Below the pieces are notes generated by a model. It was given only the letters and a program-made list of their open reading frames with translations. It did no database searches and had not been told where the DNA came from. DNA of 62,090 nt from a virus: positions 1 through 62,090 of IMG/VR virus record IMGVR_UViG_3300042527_000115; one strand, 5' to 3'. Below, one piece after another: positions 41,117-48,873 of this stretch; position 1 is the stretch's first letter; the number at the start of each line of letters is the position of its first letter. Both the position numbers and the translations under genes were made by a program.

Positions 41117-41177
41117 ATGGGCGCTTGGGATCTGACCCGTAGGTGGGCGGTTCCTGCTGAATCATCGGAGCCTAGTC

Positions 41178-41408
41178 ATGCCGATTGTTTATTCCCGCAA
41201 ATACCTGCCAATGAATGGCCGGTTCTACTGCGTGACTAACCAAGAGCAACATGACCTGGCTAAAAAATTCCCCGGATGTGAGGTGGAATGGTGTCTGAAG
41301 GAGCTGGAGTCTTATCTGGTAGCCAACCCAGAGTCCCAGCAAAGATCAGCCACTAAGACCAAGAATCTCATTCGGATGTGGTTTTCCGGTGCGTCCGCGA
41401 CACGGTAG
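41178..41408 (+). CDS. Hypothetical protein, 76 residues
   Basis: Begins MPIVYSRKYLPMNGRFYCVT and contains AKKFPGCEVEWCLKELESYL. GGAG lies about ten bases before the ATG. Of the overlapping frames here this one is the most protein-like. It follows the second small RNA candidate. Function unknown. Confidence 0.5.
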   Translation: MPIVYSRKYLPMNGRFYCVTNQEQHDLAKKFPGCEVEWCLKELESYLVANPESQQRSATKTKNLIRMWFSGASATR

Positions 41409-41660
41409 TTGATGGCTTGAATCGGCTGAATCGCAAGAAAGACACCTAGCGGTTACACCCCCCGTTTAGGTACCAGCCTGTCAGCGAGGGACTGGTGTAG
41501 CCAGGAGGTAAGTGGTGGGACAAGACTCCTGGTGAATGAATCGCTGCCCCCTGGGTTTGCTGGGTTGGCCCCTTGAGTGGCCCTCCGGGCAGGGTAAGAG
41601 CTTCGGCTTCCACCCCTTGGGGATAGAGTAATCTGCACGTATTACATGATTGGAAAGGTA
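41409..41660 (+). ncRNA. Structured leader RNA candidate
   Basis: A GC-rich noncoding stretch of about 250 bases before the PAPS-reductase-like gene. Several perfect hairpins are visible: CCAGGAG (41501-41507) with CTCCTGG (41526-41532); ACCAG with CTGGT around 41480; GCCC with GGGC near 41586; a UUCG-closed AGC/GCT loop near 41608; and CCCC with GGGG near 41620. It may be a 5-prime regulatory leader or structured RNA; no known riboswitch signature is recognised. Confidence 0.4.
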
Positions 41661-41668
41661 GTCATCTG

Positions 41669-42454
41669 ATGAGAGACCCGTACAGGATTACAGAACCTAC
41701 GGTGATATCGTTCTCGGGAGGAAGAACGTCGGCATACATGCTGCACAGGGTTATGCAATCTAATGACGGACTACCAGAGGACGCAATAGTTTGTTTCGCT
41801 AACACTGGCAAGGAAGAACAAGCAACCTTAGACTTCGTGCATGAGTGTGAAACAAAGTGGAATGCACACATTGTGTGGCTGGAATATCGGTCAGACAAAC
41901 CAAGATTTGAGGTGGTCACATACGAGACAGCTTCTCGGAATGGAGAACCATTTGAGATGCTTATTGAAAAGAAGAACTACCTACCAAACATGGTGGCGAG
42001 GTTCTGCACTCAGGAGCTAAAGGTGCTGGCTATCGATCGGTATTTAAAATCGATTGGATTAGATGAGTACATTACTTTCGTGGGAGTCAGAGCCGATGAG
42101 CCTAGGCGGGTTGCAAAGATCCGTACTCAGGGGGATAAGTTTTGCCCATTAGCTGATGATGGAATAACCGAGAAAATTGTTTGGGATTTCTGGAACAAGA
42201 ATGAGTTTGACCTGAAACTTCCAAAGGTATCAGGAGCTTCAAATTGTGATTTGTGTTTTTTAAAGGGCGCTGGAATTATCGGAGGTTTAATTTCAGAGAA
42301 GCCTGAGAGGGCGGTTTGGTGGGCGAAGATGGAAGAAAAGATTGGTGCCACCTTCAGACCAGACAGACCGTCGTATAAAGAGATGGCAAAGTTTCATGCC
42401 AACCAGGGAAGCTTGTTTGGTGATGAATCTGTTGCTTGCTTTTGTGGGGACTAA
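41669..42454 (+). CDS. PAPS-reductase-like PP-loop protein
   Basis: 261 residues. The PP-loop is SFSGGRTSAYM at residues about 14-24, followed by CFANTGKEEQATLDFV. Cys residues in ARFCTQELK and SNCDLCFLKGAG, with a C-terminal CFCGD, suggest an iron-sulphur cluster. The superfamily includes phosphoadenosine phosphosulphate reductases and DndC-type DNA phosphorothioation proteins. Without DndA, B or D, phosphorothioation is not shown. A thiol-transfer or nucleotide-pyrophosphatase role is possible. Confidence 0.75.
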   Translation: MRDPYRITEPTVISFSGGRTSAYMLHRVMQSNDGLPEDAIVCFANTGKEEQATLDFVHECETKWNAHIVWLEYRSDKPRFEVVTYETASRNGEPFEMLIEKKNYLPNMVARFCTQELKVLAIDRYLKSIGLDEYITFVGVRADEPRRVAKIRTQGDKFCPLADDGITEKIVWDFWNKNEFDLKLPKVSGASNCDLCFLKGAGIIGGLISEKPERAVWWAKMEEKIGATFRPDRPSYKEMAKFHANQGSLFGDESVACFCGD

Positions 42455-42658
42455 ATGCCAGCAATACTTACAAACTTACAAGAAAAAGTTTTAATATATT
42501 TGAAGGACCATAAGACACCAGTACTTGCCAAGACTCTAGCAAAAAGGTTTATAGTTAGCGACAGTGCAGTGTCTAGCGCTTTAAAGTATTTACACGAAAA
42601 ACAATTAGCAGACGTAATCAAGGTAGGCAATCAAAAGTTTTATAAACTGAAGGACTAA
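42455..42658 (+). CDS. Winged-helix DNA-binding protein
   Basis: 67 residues starting directly after the previous stop codon. A helix-turn-helix is visible in LAKTLAKRFIVSDSAVSSALKYL, followed by a short beta wing (LADVIKVGNQKFYKLKD). It resembles the DNA-binding half of small MarR/ArsR-like regulators. It may control its own operon. Confidence 0.6.
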   Translation: MPAILTNLQEKVLIYLKDHKTPVLAKTLAKRFIVSDSAVSSALKYLHEKQLADVIKVGNQKFYKLKD

Positions 42659-42667
42659 GGAGAGAAA

Positions 42668-43537
42668 ATGAAGAAGTTAAATCTTCTCGTCATCCGTATT
42701 GATGGCGGGACACAGGCCCGTGTCGCTCTTGATCAGGCCGTAGTCACAGAATATGCGGAACATATGAAGGATGGGGATCAGTTCCCCCCGATCACAGTGT
42801 TCTATGACGGCAGCGAATATTGGTTGGCTGACGGATTCCACAGATACTTTGCGACCAAAGCCAATGGCATGGTCAGCATCGAGGCAGACGTCAAAGAAGG
42901 TACCCAAAGAGATGCGTTGCTCTATTCGTTCGGAGCCAACGGTCGCCGCGGCCTATCAATGAACTTCGAAGATCGACGCAGCGTTATCAAGCGGATGCTG
43001 GAAGATCAAGAGTGGAGCCAATGGACCAACGCTCAAATCGCCAAGCACATTGGCGTATCCAAGATGACGGTGGGCCGTATCAAGGCGCAGCTGGAGGCAG
43101 AGAAGGGCGCAGAAGAGGCACCTACCACCAAGAAATATATTGACAAGCACGGCAACGAATCCACGATCAATACCAAGAATCTTGGTAAAAAATTCTCTAA
43201 GAACCAAGAAGAACCAACTCTAGATAGAAAGTTAATAGAGGCCGAAAAGTTGGAAGAGGATGACAGGCTTAAAGAACTAGCCGACACCATCCGGGAACTT
43301 GAGGAAGAAAATACCCTATTGAAAGACAAGATGGCGATCGGTCAATGGGACGCCTCGGAGATTGAGAAGATCGATGCCGAGGAGCTGATCAAGGATTTAC
43401 GCAGCCAGATCAAAGTGCTGGAGCTGGACAACAAGGCACTTAGGGATAGTCGGGATATGTTCCAGAATCGTAATGCGGAATTATTGAAGACCGTCAAGAC
43501 ATTAATGTCTAAACTGAAGAAGGCAGGAATTGAATGA
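42668..43537 (+). CDS. ParB-like nuclease-domain protein with HTH
   Basis: 289 residues. The ParB/sulfiredoxin core is seen in DGDQFPPITVFYDGSEYWLADGFHRYFA, and a helix-turn-helix in NAQIAKHIGVSKMTVGRIKAQL. The last 110 residues form long coiled coils (EELIKDLRSQIKVLEL). AAGGAGAG precedes the ATG. Phage ParB-like proteins may bind and cut or organise DNA, or regulate transcription. The partner gene parA is absent. Confidence 0.72.
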   Translation: MKKLNLLVIRIDGGTQARVALDQAVVTEYAEHMKDGDQFPPITVFYDGSEYWLADGFHRYFATKANGMVSIEADVKEGTQRDALLYSFGANGRRGLSMNFEDRRSVIKRMLEDQEWSQWTNAQIAKHIGVSKMTVGRIKAQLEAEKGAEEAPTTKKYIDKHGNESTINTKNLGKKFSKNQEEPTLDRKLIEAEKLEEDDRLKELADTIRELEEENTLLKDKMAIGQWDASEIEKIDAEELIKDLRSQIKVLELDNKALRDSRDMFQNRNAELLKTVKTLMSKLKKAGIE

Positions 43538-43722
43538 AGCGGGTGGAAATGGCAAGAGATTATTCAGAGTTTTTGATTCGCGCCAAGATGACATTAAGAA
43601 ACATTGAAAAAGCGATGAATGATGGGAATTTAGATGTGGCGATGTTCATGTCTAATGAGTTAAAAATTACAGCAATACTGATGCATGACTCGATAAGTCA
43701 AAAGGAGTTGGCTAAGTCATAG
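43534..43722 (+). CDS. Small helical protein, 62 residues
   Basis: ATG overlaps the previous stop codon. Begins MKRVEMARDYSEFLIRAK and has a second helix with DGNLDVAMFMSNELKIT. No motif recognised. It is followed by a leader hairpin before the helicase. Function unknown. Confidence 0.45.
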   Translation: MKRVEMARDYSEFLIRAKMTLRNIEKAMNDGNLDVAMFMSNELKITAILMHDSISQKELAKS

Positions 43723-43727
43723 CCCTA

Positions 43728-43746
43728 GCTGCGGGGGAATCGCAGC
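43728..43746 (+). promoter_or_regulatory. Leader hairpin before helicase gene
   Basis: GCTGCG (43728-43733) pairs with CGCAGC (43741-43746) around a GGGGAAT loop. AAGGAGAG for the helicase follows nine bases later, so the stem may tune translation. Confidence 0.4.
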
Positions 43747-43761
43747 GGTTAAGGAGAGAAA

Positions 43762-45237
43762 ATGGATTTACAGCTTTGGGATCACCAGATGCAGGTGATC
43801 GACAAGCTGCGTGAGGGCTTCCGTCAGGGCCATCGGGCGCAGCTTTTATACGCACCAACAGGATTTGGTAAGACAGAGGTGGCGATCTATCTGATGAAGG
43901 CCACCGCGGATAAGTACAACAGCGCAGCGATCATCCTAGATCGCTTGGTACTGGTAGATCAGACCAGCAACCGACTGACAAAGTACAAGCTTGACCATGG
44001 CGTATTCCAATCAGGCCATTGGAAATACGATCGGCATAAGCGGTTACAGGTTACATCAGCCCAGACCATGGAGCGCAGGGATACATTCCCAGAGGTGGAC
44101 ATGGTGATTGTCGATGAGTGCCATATCACCAGGAAACAGACGACCGAGTTCATCAAGAACAATCCTGATGTCAAGATCGTAGGTCTTACAGCCACGCCAT
44201 TTACCAAGGGACTCGGATCGATCTACACCAATGTGGTCAACGGAGCCACGACCGACTGGCTGGTCAGAAACAAATATCTCACCCCGTTGCGCGTGTACAT
44301 CGCTAAAGAGATTGACATGACCGGGGCCAAGAAGGTGGCCGGCGAGTGGTCCCCCGATGTGGTGACCGAGCGCGGGATCAAGCTGACCGGAGACATCGTT
44401 CAAGAGTGGATTCGCAAGACGCATGAGATCTTCGGACGGCCACGTAAGACGATCGTGTTCTGTGCAGGCGTAGCCCATGGTGCGGATCTTGTAGAGCAGT
44501 TTGCCCGGGAGGGATTCAACTTTGTGTCGATCAGCTACAAAGATAACGATGACTTCAAACGAGCAGCCATCGAGGACTTTGCCAAGCCAGACACAGAGAT
44601 CCACGGCCTGATAGCTACGGACATCTTGACCAGGGGATTCGATGTCCCGGATGTGATGATTGGCGTATCGGCCCGGCCGTTCTCAAAGAGCCTGGCATCC
44701 CACGTTCAGCAGATGGGACGGGTAATGCGTGGCCATCCAGAGAAAGAGTTTGCGGTATGGCTAGATCACTCAGGTAACTACCTCCGATTCCGGGATGATT
44801 GGGACGAGGTGTACGAGGAAGGCATTCAGAAGCTGGACGAGAAGATCGAGAAGGCAAAGCGAGAGCCGACCGAGAAGACCAAGAAAGAATCCAAGTGTTC
44901 AAACTGCGGGCATCTATGGCCACGCAACGCAGACATCTGCCCATCATGTGGTCATGTGAGACAGAAGCGTAACCACGTTGAAGCGGTGGCGGGAGAGCTG
45001 CAAGAGCTGGTTCAAAACGGGCGGGCAATCAGGGATGAAAAACAAAAGTTCTACTCCGAGCTGATCTACATAGCGAACGAGAGGAACTACAAATCAGGAT
45101 GGGTTAGTCACAAGTATCGGGAGAAGTTTGGCGTCTGGCCGAAGAATCTGATGGAGGTTCCAATCCTCCCAAGCAACAAGACCAGAAGCTGGATCAGGCA
45201 TAAGAACATCGTTTGGTCCAAGCGGGTGACGCCATGA
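43762..45237 (+). CDS. Superfamily 2 DNA/RNA helicase
   Basis: 491 residues. Walker A is YAPTGFGKTEVA (Lys37), motif II is VIVDECHIT (Asp118, Glu119, Cys120, His121), motif III is GLTATPFTKG; the second RecA domain has ATDILTRGFDVPDV and QQMGRVMRGHPEKEF. A C-terminal four-Cys zinc ribbon (CSNCGHLWPRNADICPSCGH, from residue 379) follows. The type resembles phage UvsW-like and DEAD-related helicases. With the TOPRIM protein downstream it probably serves replication or recombination. Confidence 0.88.
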   Translation: MDLQLWDHQMQVIDKLREGFRQGHRAQLLYAPTGFGKTEVAIYLMKATADKYNSAAIILDRLVLVDQTSNRLTKYKLDHGVFQSGHWKYDRHKRLQVTSAQTMERRDTFPEVDMVIVDECHITRKQTTEFIKNNPDVKIVGLTATPFTKGLGSIYTNVVNGATTDWLVRNKYLTPLRVYIAKEIDMTGAKKVAGEWSPDVVTERGIKLTGDIVQEWIRKTHEIFGRPRKTIVFCAGVAHGADLVEQFAREGFNFVSISYKDNDDFKRAAIEDFAKPDTEIHGLIATDILTRGFDVPDVMIGVSARPFSKSLASHVQQMGRVMRGHPEKEFAVWLDHSGNYLRFRDDWDEVYEEGIQKLDEKIEKAKREPTEKTKKESKCSNCGHLWPRNADICPSCGHVRQKRNHVEAVAGELQELVQNGRAIRDEKQKFYSELIYIANERNYKSGWVSHKYREKFGVWPKNLMEVPILPSNKTRSWIRHKNIVWSKRVTP

Positions 45238-45521
45238 GAGATCTTTTAGACAGAGTCGAGCGGTTAGGTTGGCAAATGGAGCAGTTCCGTCAGCTACGGG
45301 GCGCCTGCTCATGTGGAGATTCCACAATCCTGGGCGTGATCCATTCGGACACCAAGCCGTGCAGTCTGCCGACCGTTCACTTGCCTTTGACAGATCATCA
45401 GATCCAGGACATCGGGGTGAACTACGCAGACCTGGGTGGGGACATTGGGTGCAAGAACTGGGAACAATTTGCAAGGGCCATAGAAAAGGCTCATGGGATC
45501 GGGGGGATCAATGAGGTTTGA
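45234..45521 (+). CDS. Hypothetical Cys-containing protein
   Basis: 95 residues. ATG overlaps the helicase stop codon. A helical start (DRVERLGWQMEQFRQLRG) is followed by ACSCGDSTILG and a Pro-rich middle, with GCKNWEQFARAIEKAHG. It lies between helicase and TOPRIM protein and may be their accessory. Not recognised. Confidence 0.5.
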   Translation: MRDLLDRVERLGWQMEQFRQLRGACSCGDSTILGVIHSDTKPCSLPTVHLPLTDHQIQDIGVNYADLGGDIGCKNWEQFARAIEKAHGIGGINEV

Positions 45522-46341
45522 AGACTTTGCCCGCAGCCACGGGCTGATTATCAACGGCGTCATTCCAGGCAAATGGATCGCCACGCCAACCGAAGATCAC
45601 CCAAGGAAAAGGAACGGACGCTATAAGTACATGGGAGACCATGGCTGGGTTCAGAACTGGGCAACCATGCAGAAGGCTGTGCTGTGGAAATCTGACCGTC
45701 CACAAAGGCTCTCACCGTCTATCTATCAAGCCGTGCGTAACTCTGACAAAGAGCGGGAAGACATGGCCAAGAAAGCCGCGGCTCGGGCTGGCTGGATCTT
45801 GCATAACTCATTTAACGCCCCGCATCCATACATGGACAAGAAGGGATTCCCGGAGGAGCCGACCAAGGTTTGGACAGATGACGACGGCAAGCGCCTGTTA
45901 GTTGTGCCGATGCGGATCAACAACGTGCTGGTTGGCGCTCAACTCATCGATGAAGAGGGGGGTAAGAAGTTCCTGAAGGGACAGCGTTCCAAAGGCGCAT
46001 CCTTCACCATGGACGCAAAAGGACTGCCGATCTTCTGCGAGGGGTACGCCACGGGCCTCAGTATCAGAGCCGTAATGAAGCTCGTAAATATCCGCTATCA
46101 GATCCATGTGTGCTTTAGCGCAGGAAACATACAGGAGATATCTCGGAGCATCCCCGGCGGGATAATCGTCGCTGACAACGATGCAAGCGGAACGGGAGAA
46201 AAGGCCGCGCTTGAAACAGGCAAGCCTTACTGGATCTCCCCCACAACTGGGGAGGATTTCAACGATTTTCATCAGCGCGTTGGTGACTTCAAAGCCAGCC
46301 AATCCCTTAAATCATTAATCATTAAAGCTCAGTCTCAGTAG
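45511..46341 (+). CDS. TOPRIM-domain primase-like protein
   Basis: 276 residues. The TOPRIM core is IFCEGYATGLSIRAV (Glu177) and IIVADNDASGTGEKAA (Asp222, Asp224), which together bind divalent metal. The N-terminal 100 residues (RKRNGRYKYMGDHGWVQNW) resemble the N-terminal part of phage primase-polymerase-like proteins. No zinc finger or AEP domain is present, so catalytic primase activity is not proven. The start at 45511 has GGGGGG seven bases upstream. It converges with a minus-strand gene. Confidence 0.75.
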   Translation: MRFEDFARSHGLIINGVIPGKWIATPTEDHPRKRNGRYKYMGDHGWVQNWATMQKAVLWKSDRPQRLSPSIYQAVRNSDKEREDMAKKAAARAGWILHNSFNAPHPYMDKKGFPEEPTKVWTDDDGKRLLVVPMRINNVLVGAQLIDEEGGKKFLKGQRSKGASFTMDAKGLPIFCEGYATGLSIRAVMKLVNIRYQIHVCFSAGNIQEISRSIPGGIIVADNDASGTGEKAALETGKPYWISPTTGEDFNDFHQRVGDFKASQSLKSLIIKAQSQ

Positions 46342-46590
46342 CCTGATGAACTTAGCTTCCATCTGACGGACCCTTTCCTTGGACAGGCCGTAAAGATTGC
46401 CTGCCTCGGAGAGGGTGCCGCCTTCTGCCCGCTTCTTCAAGATAGCCCAATACTTTTCCCGATTGTCTGGTGCCACCTTCTTAAGCAGCTTATCGAAGTC
46501 TTCCCGCGAGGGAAAGTCCACCAGTCTATACGGCATATTGGGATCACCCGTTTGAATCGGGACTCGCCCGCCTGCATCTTTCAAATTCAC
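46315..46590 (-). CDS. Sigma region 4-like regulator, GTG start
   Basis: 91 residues with GTG start preceded by AAAGGAG at seven bases. The C-terminal half, GGTLSEAGNLYGLSKERVRQMEAKF, then IRLLR, is closely similar to sigma70 region 4.2, whose helix-turn-helix reads the -35 element. No regions 2 or 3 are present, so it is not a full sigma factor; an anti-sigma-like or activator role is possible. Its leader is preceded by about 730 bases of GG-periodic DNA. Confidence 0.65.
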   Translation of the reverse strand: MNLKDAGGRVPIQTGDPNMPYRLVDFPSREDFDKLLKKVAPDNREKYWAILKKRAEGGTLSEAGNLYGLSKERVRQMEAKFIRLLRLSFND

Positions 46591-46604
46591 TTTGTTACTC
46601 CTTT

Positions 46605-47335
46605 ATCCTTAACTGCCTTACCTCACCGAACCGAACCAAACTCTAAATCACCGTGCCTTGACTGCCTTGCCGCACCATTCCGCGCGTAGCCACGCCCCGC
46701 GTAACCAGTCGACACCACGACTGCCATACCGCATCAGACCTCGCCTCGCCTCTGGCTCCGGACCATAGCTGCCTAACCGATCCCGACCAAATCAGACCGT
46801 TGCACACCGCTTCGCAACTAGCCAAGCCCAGCCGCACACAGCCTAGACTGCCCAACCACACCATTCCTTGCCCCACCTTGTCATACCGCGCCGGATCGCA
46901 CACCACCCAGCCTGAACTGCCTTACCAAACCCAACCTGACTAGTCCCAGCCTGATTACGCAAAACTACGCCCTGCCGAACTGCACCTAGACTGCCCAACC
47001 AAACCACTCACTACCGCGCCATGCGCTAGATGTCCCGACCTATCCACGACTGCCAGACCATATCTCGCTGGACCCAACCAAATAACTCGCTACGCAACCA
47101 TGACTGCCATGCTCCACCAAATCTCGCCTGACCTGTCGCTGTGTAACCTCGACAGACCTAGACTGCCTAACCCCACCTTACACCACCTATCGCCGCCGGT
47201 CCTCAACTCTCCATGGCTGCCAAATCTTTCCGCTTGCTACCGTGTCTAAACTATCCAAGCGCCACCAAGACTGCCCTGCCCAACCCAACTCTACGAGACC
47301 AGTCCTAACATATCCAATCCCCGACTGCCGTGCGG
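46605..47335. repeat. Noncoding region with 5-base GG/CC periodicity
   Basis: About 730 bases without a gene. On the plus strand CC recurs at multiples of five bases, and on the minus strand GG does (for example GGTTCGGTTCGGTGAGGTAAGG). The degenerate word GACTGCC recurs at 46660, 46719, 46846, 46989, 47048, 47102, 47161, 47269 and 47323, often 54 or 59 bases apart. Minus-strand GGN3GGN3GG runs are typical of two-tetrad G-quadruplexes. The periodicity is not a multiple of three, so it is not coding. The region is transcribed, if at all, as leader to the sigma-like gene. Confidence 0.75.
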
Positions 47336-47358
47336 GGGGACCGAAGTCCCCCACCAAG

Positions 47359-47838
47359 TTACATCTTTACCGCTTCTTTTACTCGACCTAAGTCTTCTAA
47401 AAGATCATCGATCTGGCCGTTCATACCAAGAGCTTCAGCGTGTAGCTTGGCTCTTTGCAAGTGTGATTCAGCCCGAGCAAACTCCATGACGATCGACTCC
47501 CTTGCTAAATCAGAACTGGTCTTGAGTTTATCGATCGATACGTAGCCCTGCTCCATCGAAGCAGCCTCCGGGTCTCGCACGTAGTAAACCGTGGAAATCT
47601 TTCGGTTTTCCGTAGTGATCACCACCCGAACCGAGGTGATGATCTGACGGGCTTGGAACAGTCGATGCTGATGTGCAGCTAGTCCATCATCCCACTCAAA
47701 CAAACCATGCAGGATCGAATTAGGATCTTTCGCTGCATCTAACACTAGGTCAGGAGTGAGCCGACCGCCGTTTAGATCAGCAATCTCTGCAAGCTTTTCA
47801 GCAACTAATTCTCTGTCTTTGATGATTGCGGTACTCAT
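47359..47838 (-). CDS. Conserved phage protein of minus-strand operon
   Basis: 159 residues. The motif SILHGLFEWDDGLAAHQHRLFQARQII is widespread in phage early regions. The N terminus is helical and the C terminus has a helix-rich part (EFARAESHLQRAKLHAEA). It starts four bases into the end of the previous gene, so the pair is translationally coupled. Function unknown. Confidence 0.6.
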   Translation of the reverse strand: MSTAIIKDRELVAEKLAEIADLNGGRLTPDLVLDAAKDPNSILHGLFEWDDGLAAHQHRLFQARQIITSVRVVITTENRKISTVYYVRDPEAASMEQGYVSIDKLKTSSDLARESIVMEFARAESHLQRAKLHAEALGMNGQIDDLLEDLGRVKEAVKM

Positions 47839-48608
47839 GCTGCCACCTTAAATCCGCGGCGCTTGGTCTCAGCCTCAAACCATGACAACAACTCTTCGGT
47901 CTCGGCATCGAAACACTCAGGCTCGGCCATAGCTTTGACTTGCGCCTTGCGTCCCATGGTCTTGATGATCCGCTGGAAATCTTTGTCGTCCTCACTCACC
48001 AACTTGAAGCAACCATAGTTTCCGGAACCTTTCTCCTGACGCCAATCACCCACACCAGACACCATCCCGCCAGAGGCCAACAGGTTAGCGACCGATTGCT
48101 CTTTGAGCAGAGGCTTTGTGAACTCAATCGTCAGACGGCAGGCCCACTCAGGCATGACTGCCCGGGTGCGAACGTCCGGTGTGCGATTGATATCGGCCGA
48201 TCGGGTAGTGGCCATGAGAACCTGGGGGATACCGTAGATCTCGATCGCCTGACCTTCGACATAGATATGCTTCTTGATCTGTGTACGGGCTACTCCGGGC
48301 ATATCGAGTGCCGCGGTCATCATCGTTCCCTTAAATGCGCTGGGCAGCAGGGAGATCAGAGTATTAGCATCTTCCTCCTTGATGATGTAAGGCGAATCGC
48401 GGAACTCTTGCAGCGGATTGTGCTTCAGGCTGATCGCCTTCTCAGCTGCGTTCTTCTTGCCCTTTGGGAATAGCAACTCTTGCAGGGCTTTTTGGCTCAT
48501 GCGATTGTGGATCAGCGGGGTGGTTCCCAAGACGCAGAACTCCATTTTGCCGCGGGTTTGCTCATAAATAACGATCTCACCTGTAGAGGTGGTTGAAGCT
48601 TTTGCCAT
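47835..48608 (-). CDS. Conserved phage protein with Gly-rich loop
   Basis: 257 residues. Features are LGTTPLIHNRMSQKALQELL near the N terminus, LLPSAFKGTMMTAAL in the middle, and SGGMVSGVGDWRQEKGSGNYG at the C-terminal side. The Gly-rich loop and scattered beta strands recall RAMP-type folds, but no catalytic pattern is clear. It is preceded by a GGTCAA-CA-TTGACC palindrome (48631-48644). Function unknown. Confidence 0.6.
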   Translation of the reverse strand: MAKASTTSTGEIVIYEQTRGKMEFCVLGTTPLIHNRMSQKALQELLFPKGKKNAAEKAISLKHNPLQEFRDSPYIIKEEDANTLISLLPSAFKGTMMTAALDMPGVARTQIKKHIYVEGQAIEIYGIPQVLMATTRSADINRTPDVRTRAVMPEWACRLTIEFTKPLLKEQSVANLLASGGMVSGVGDWRQEKGSGNYGCFKLVSEDDKDFQRIIKTMGRKAQVKAMAEPECFDAETEELLSWFEAETKRRGFKVAA

Positions 48609-48630
48609 GATTTTCTCCTTGATTTAGGCA

Positions 48631-48671
48631 GGTCAACATTGACCACATAGCCCGCTCATCGAACGGGCTAT
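48631..48671. promoter_or_regulatory. Palindrome and hairpin before 48608 gene
   Basis: GGTCAA (48631-48636) and TTGACC (48639-48644) form a perfect palindrome with two central bases. Beside it ATAGCCCG (48647-48654) pairs with CGGGCTAT (48664-48671) in a hairpin of eight pairs without a T-run. Probable control region between two parts of the minus-strand operon. Confidence 0.5.
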
Positions 48672-48684
48672 AGGGAAATGCTGG

Positions 48685-48873
48685 CTAAACGTGTCCGCTC
48701 TTTGATTCCAAGAAAGAACTCACCGCGTCATAGATGCGGCTTAATTCGTCCTCGTTGATCTCCATAGAATCCAAGACCACCCCGTACATATCCCGGTTCT
48801 CAAGTGCCATTTGCGCAATGGTCAGCGCAATGATCATGTCCGGGCCGGTGAGCAGGGTGCGCACTATAGCCAT
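48685..48873 (-). CDS. Small helical protein, 62 residues
   Basis: MAIVRTLLTGPDMIIALTIA is a hydrophobic start, followed by ALENRDMYGVVLDSMEINED. It might be a small membrane-associated or regulatory protein. It overlaps the preceding gene on this strand by ten bases. No family recognised. Confidence 0.45.
   Translation of the reverse strand: MAIVRTLLTGPDMIIALTIAQMALENRDMYGVVLDSMEINEDELSRIYDAVSSFLESKSGHV

Noticed and set aside
41536-41631. 31-codon frame before the PAPS-reductase-like gene
   Set aside because: No ribosome site and overlaps strong hairpins; a leader peptide is not supported.
44056-44604. 182-residue minus-strand frame
   Set aside because: Antisense to the helicase core with intact motifs; no ribosome site.
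46643-46906. 87-residue minus-strand frame in the GG array
   Set aside because: The period of five bases yields Gly/Trp/Arg/Val repetition in any frame; there is no ribosome site and no domain.
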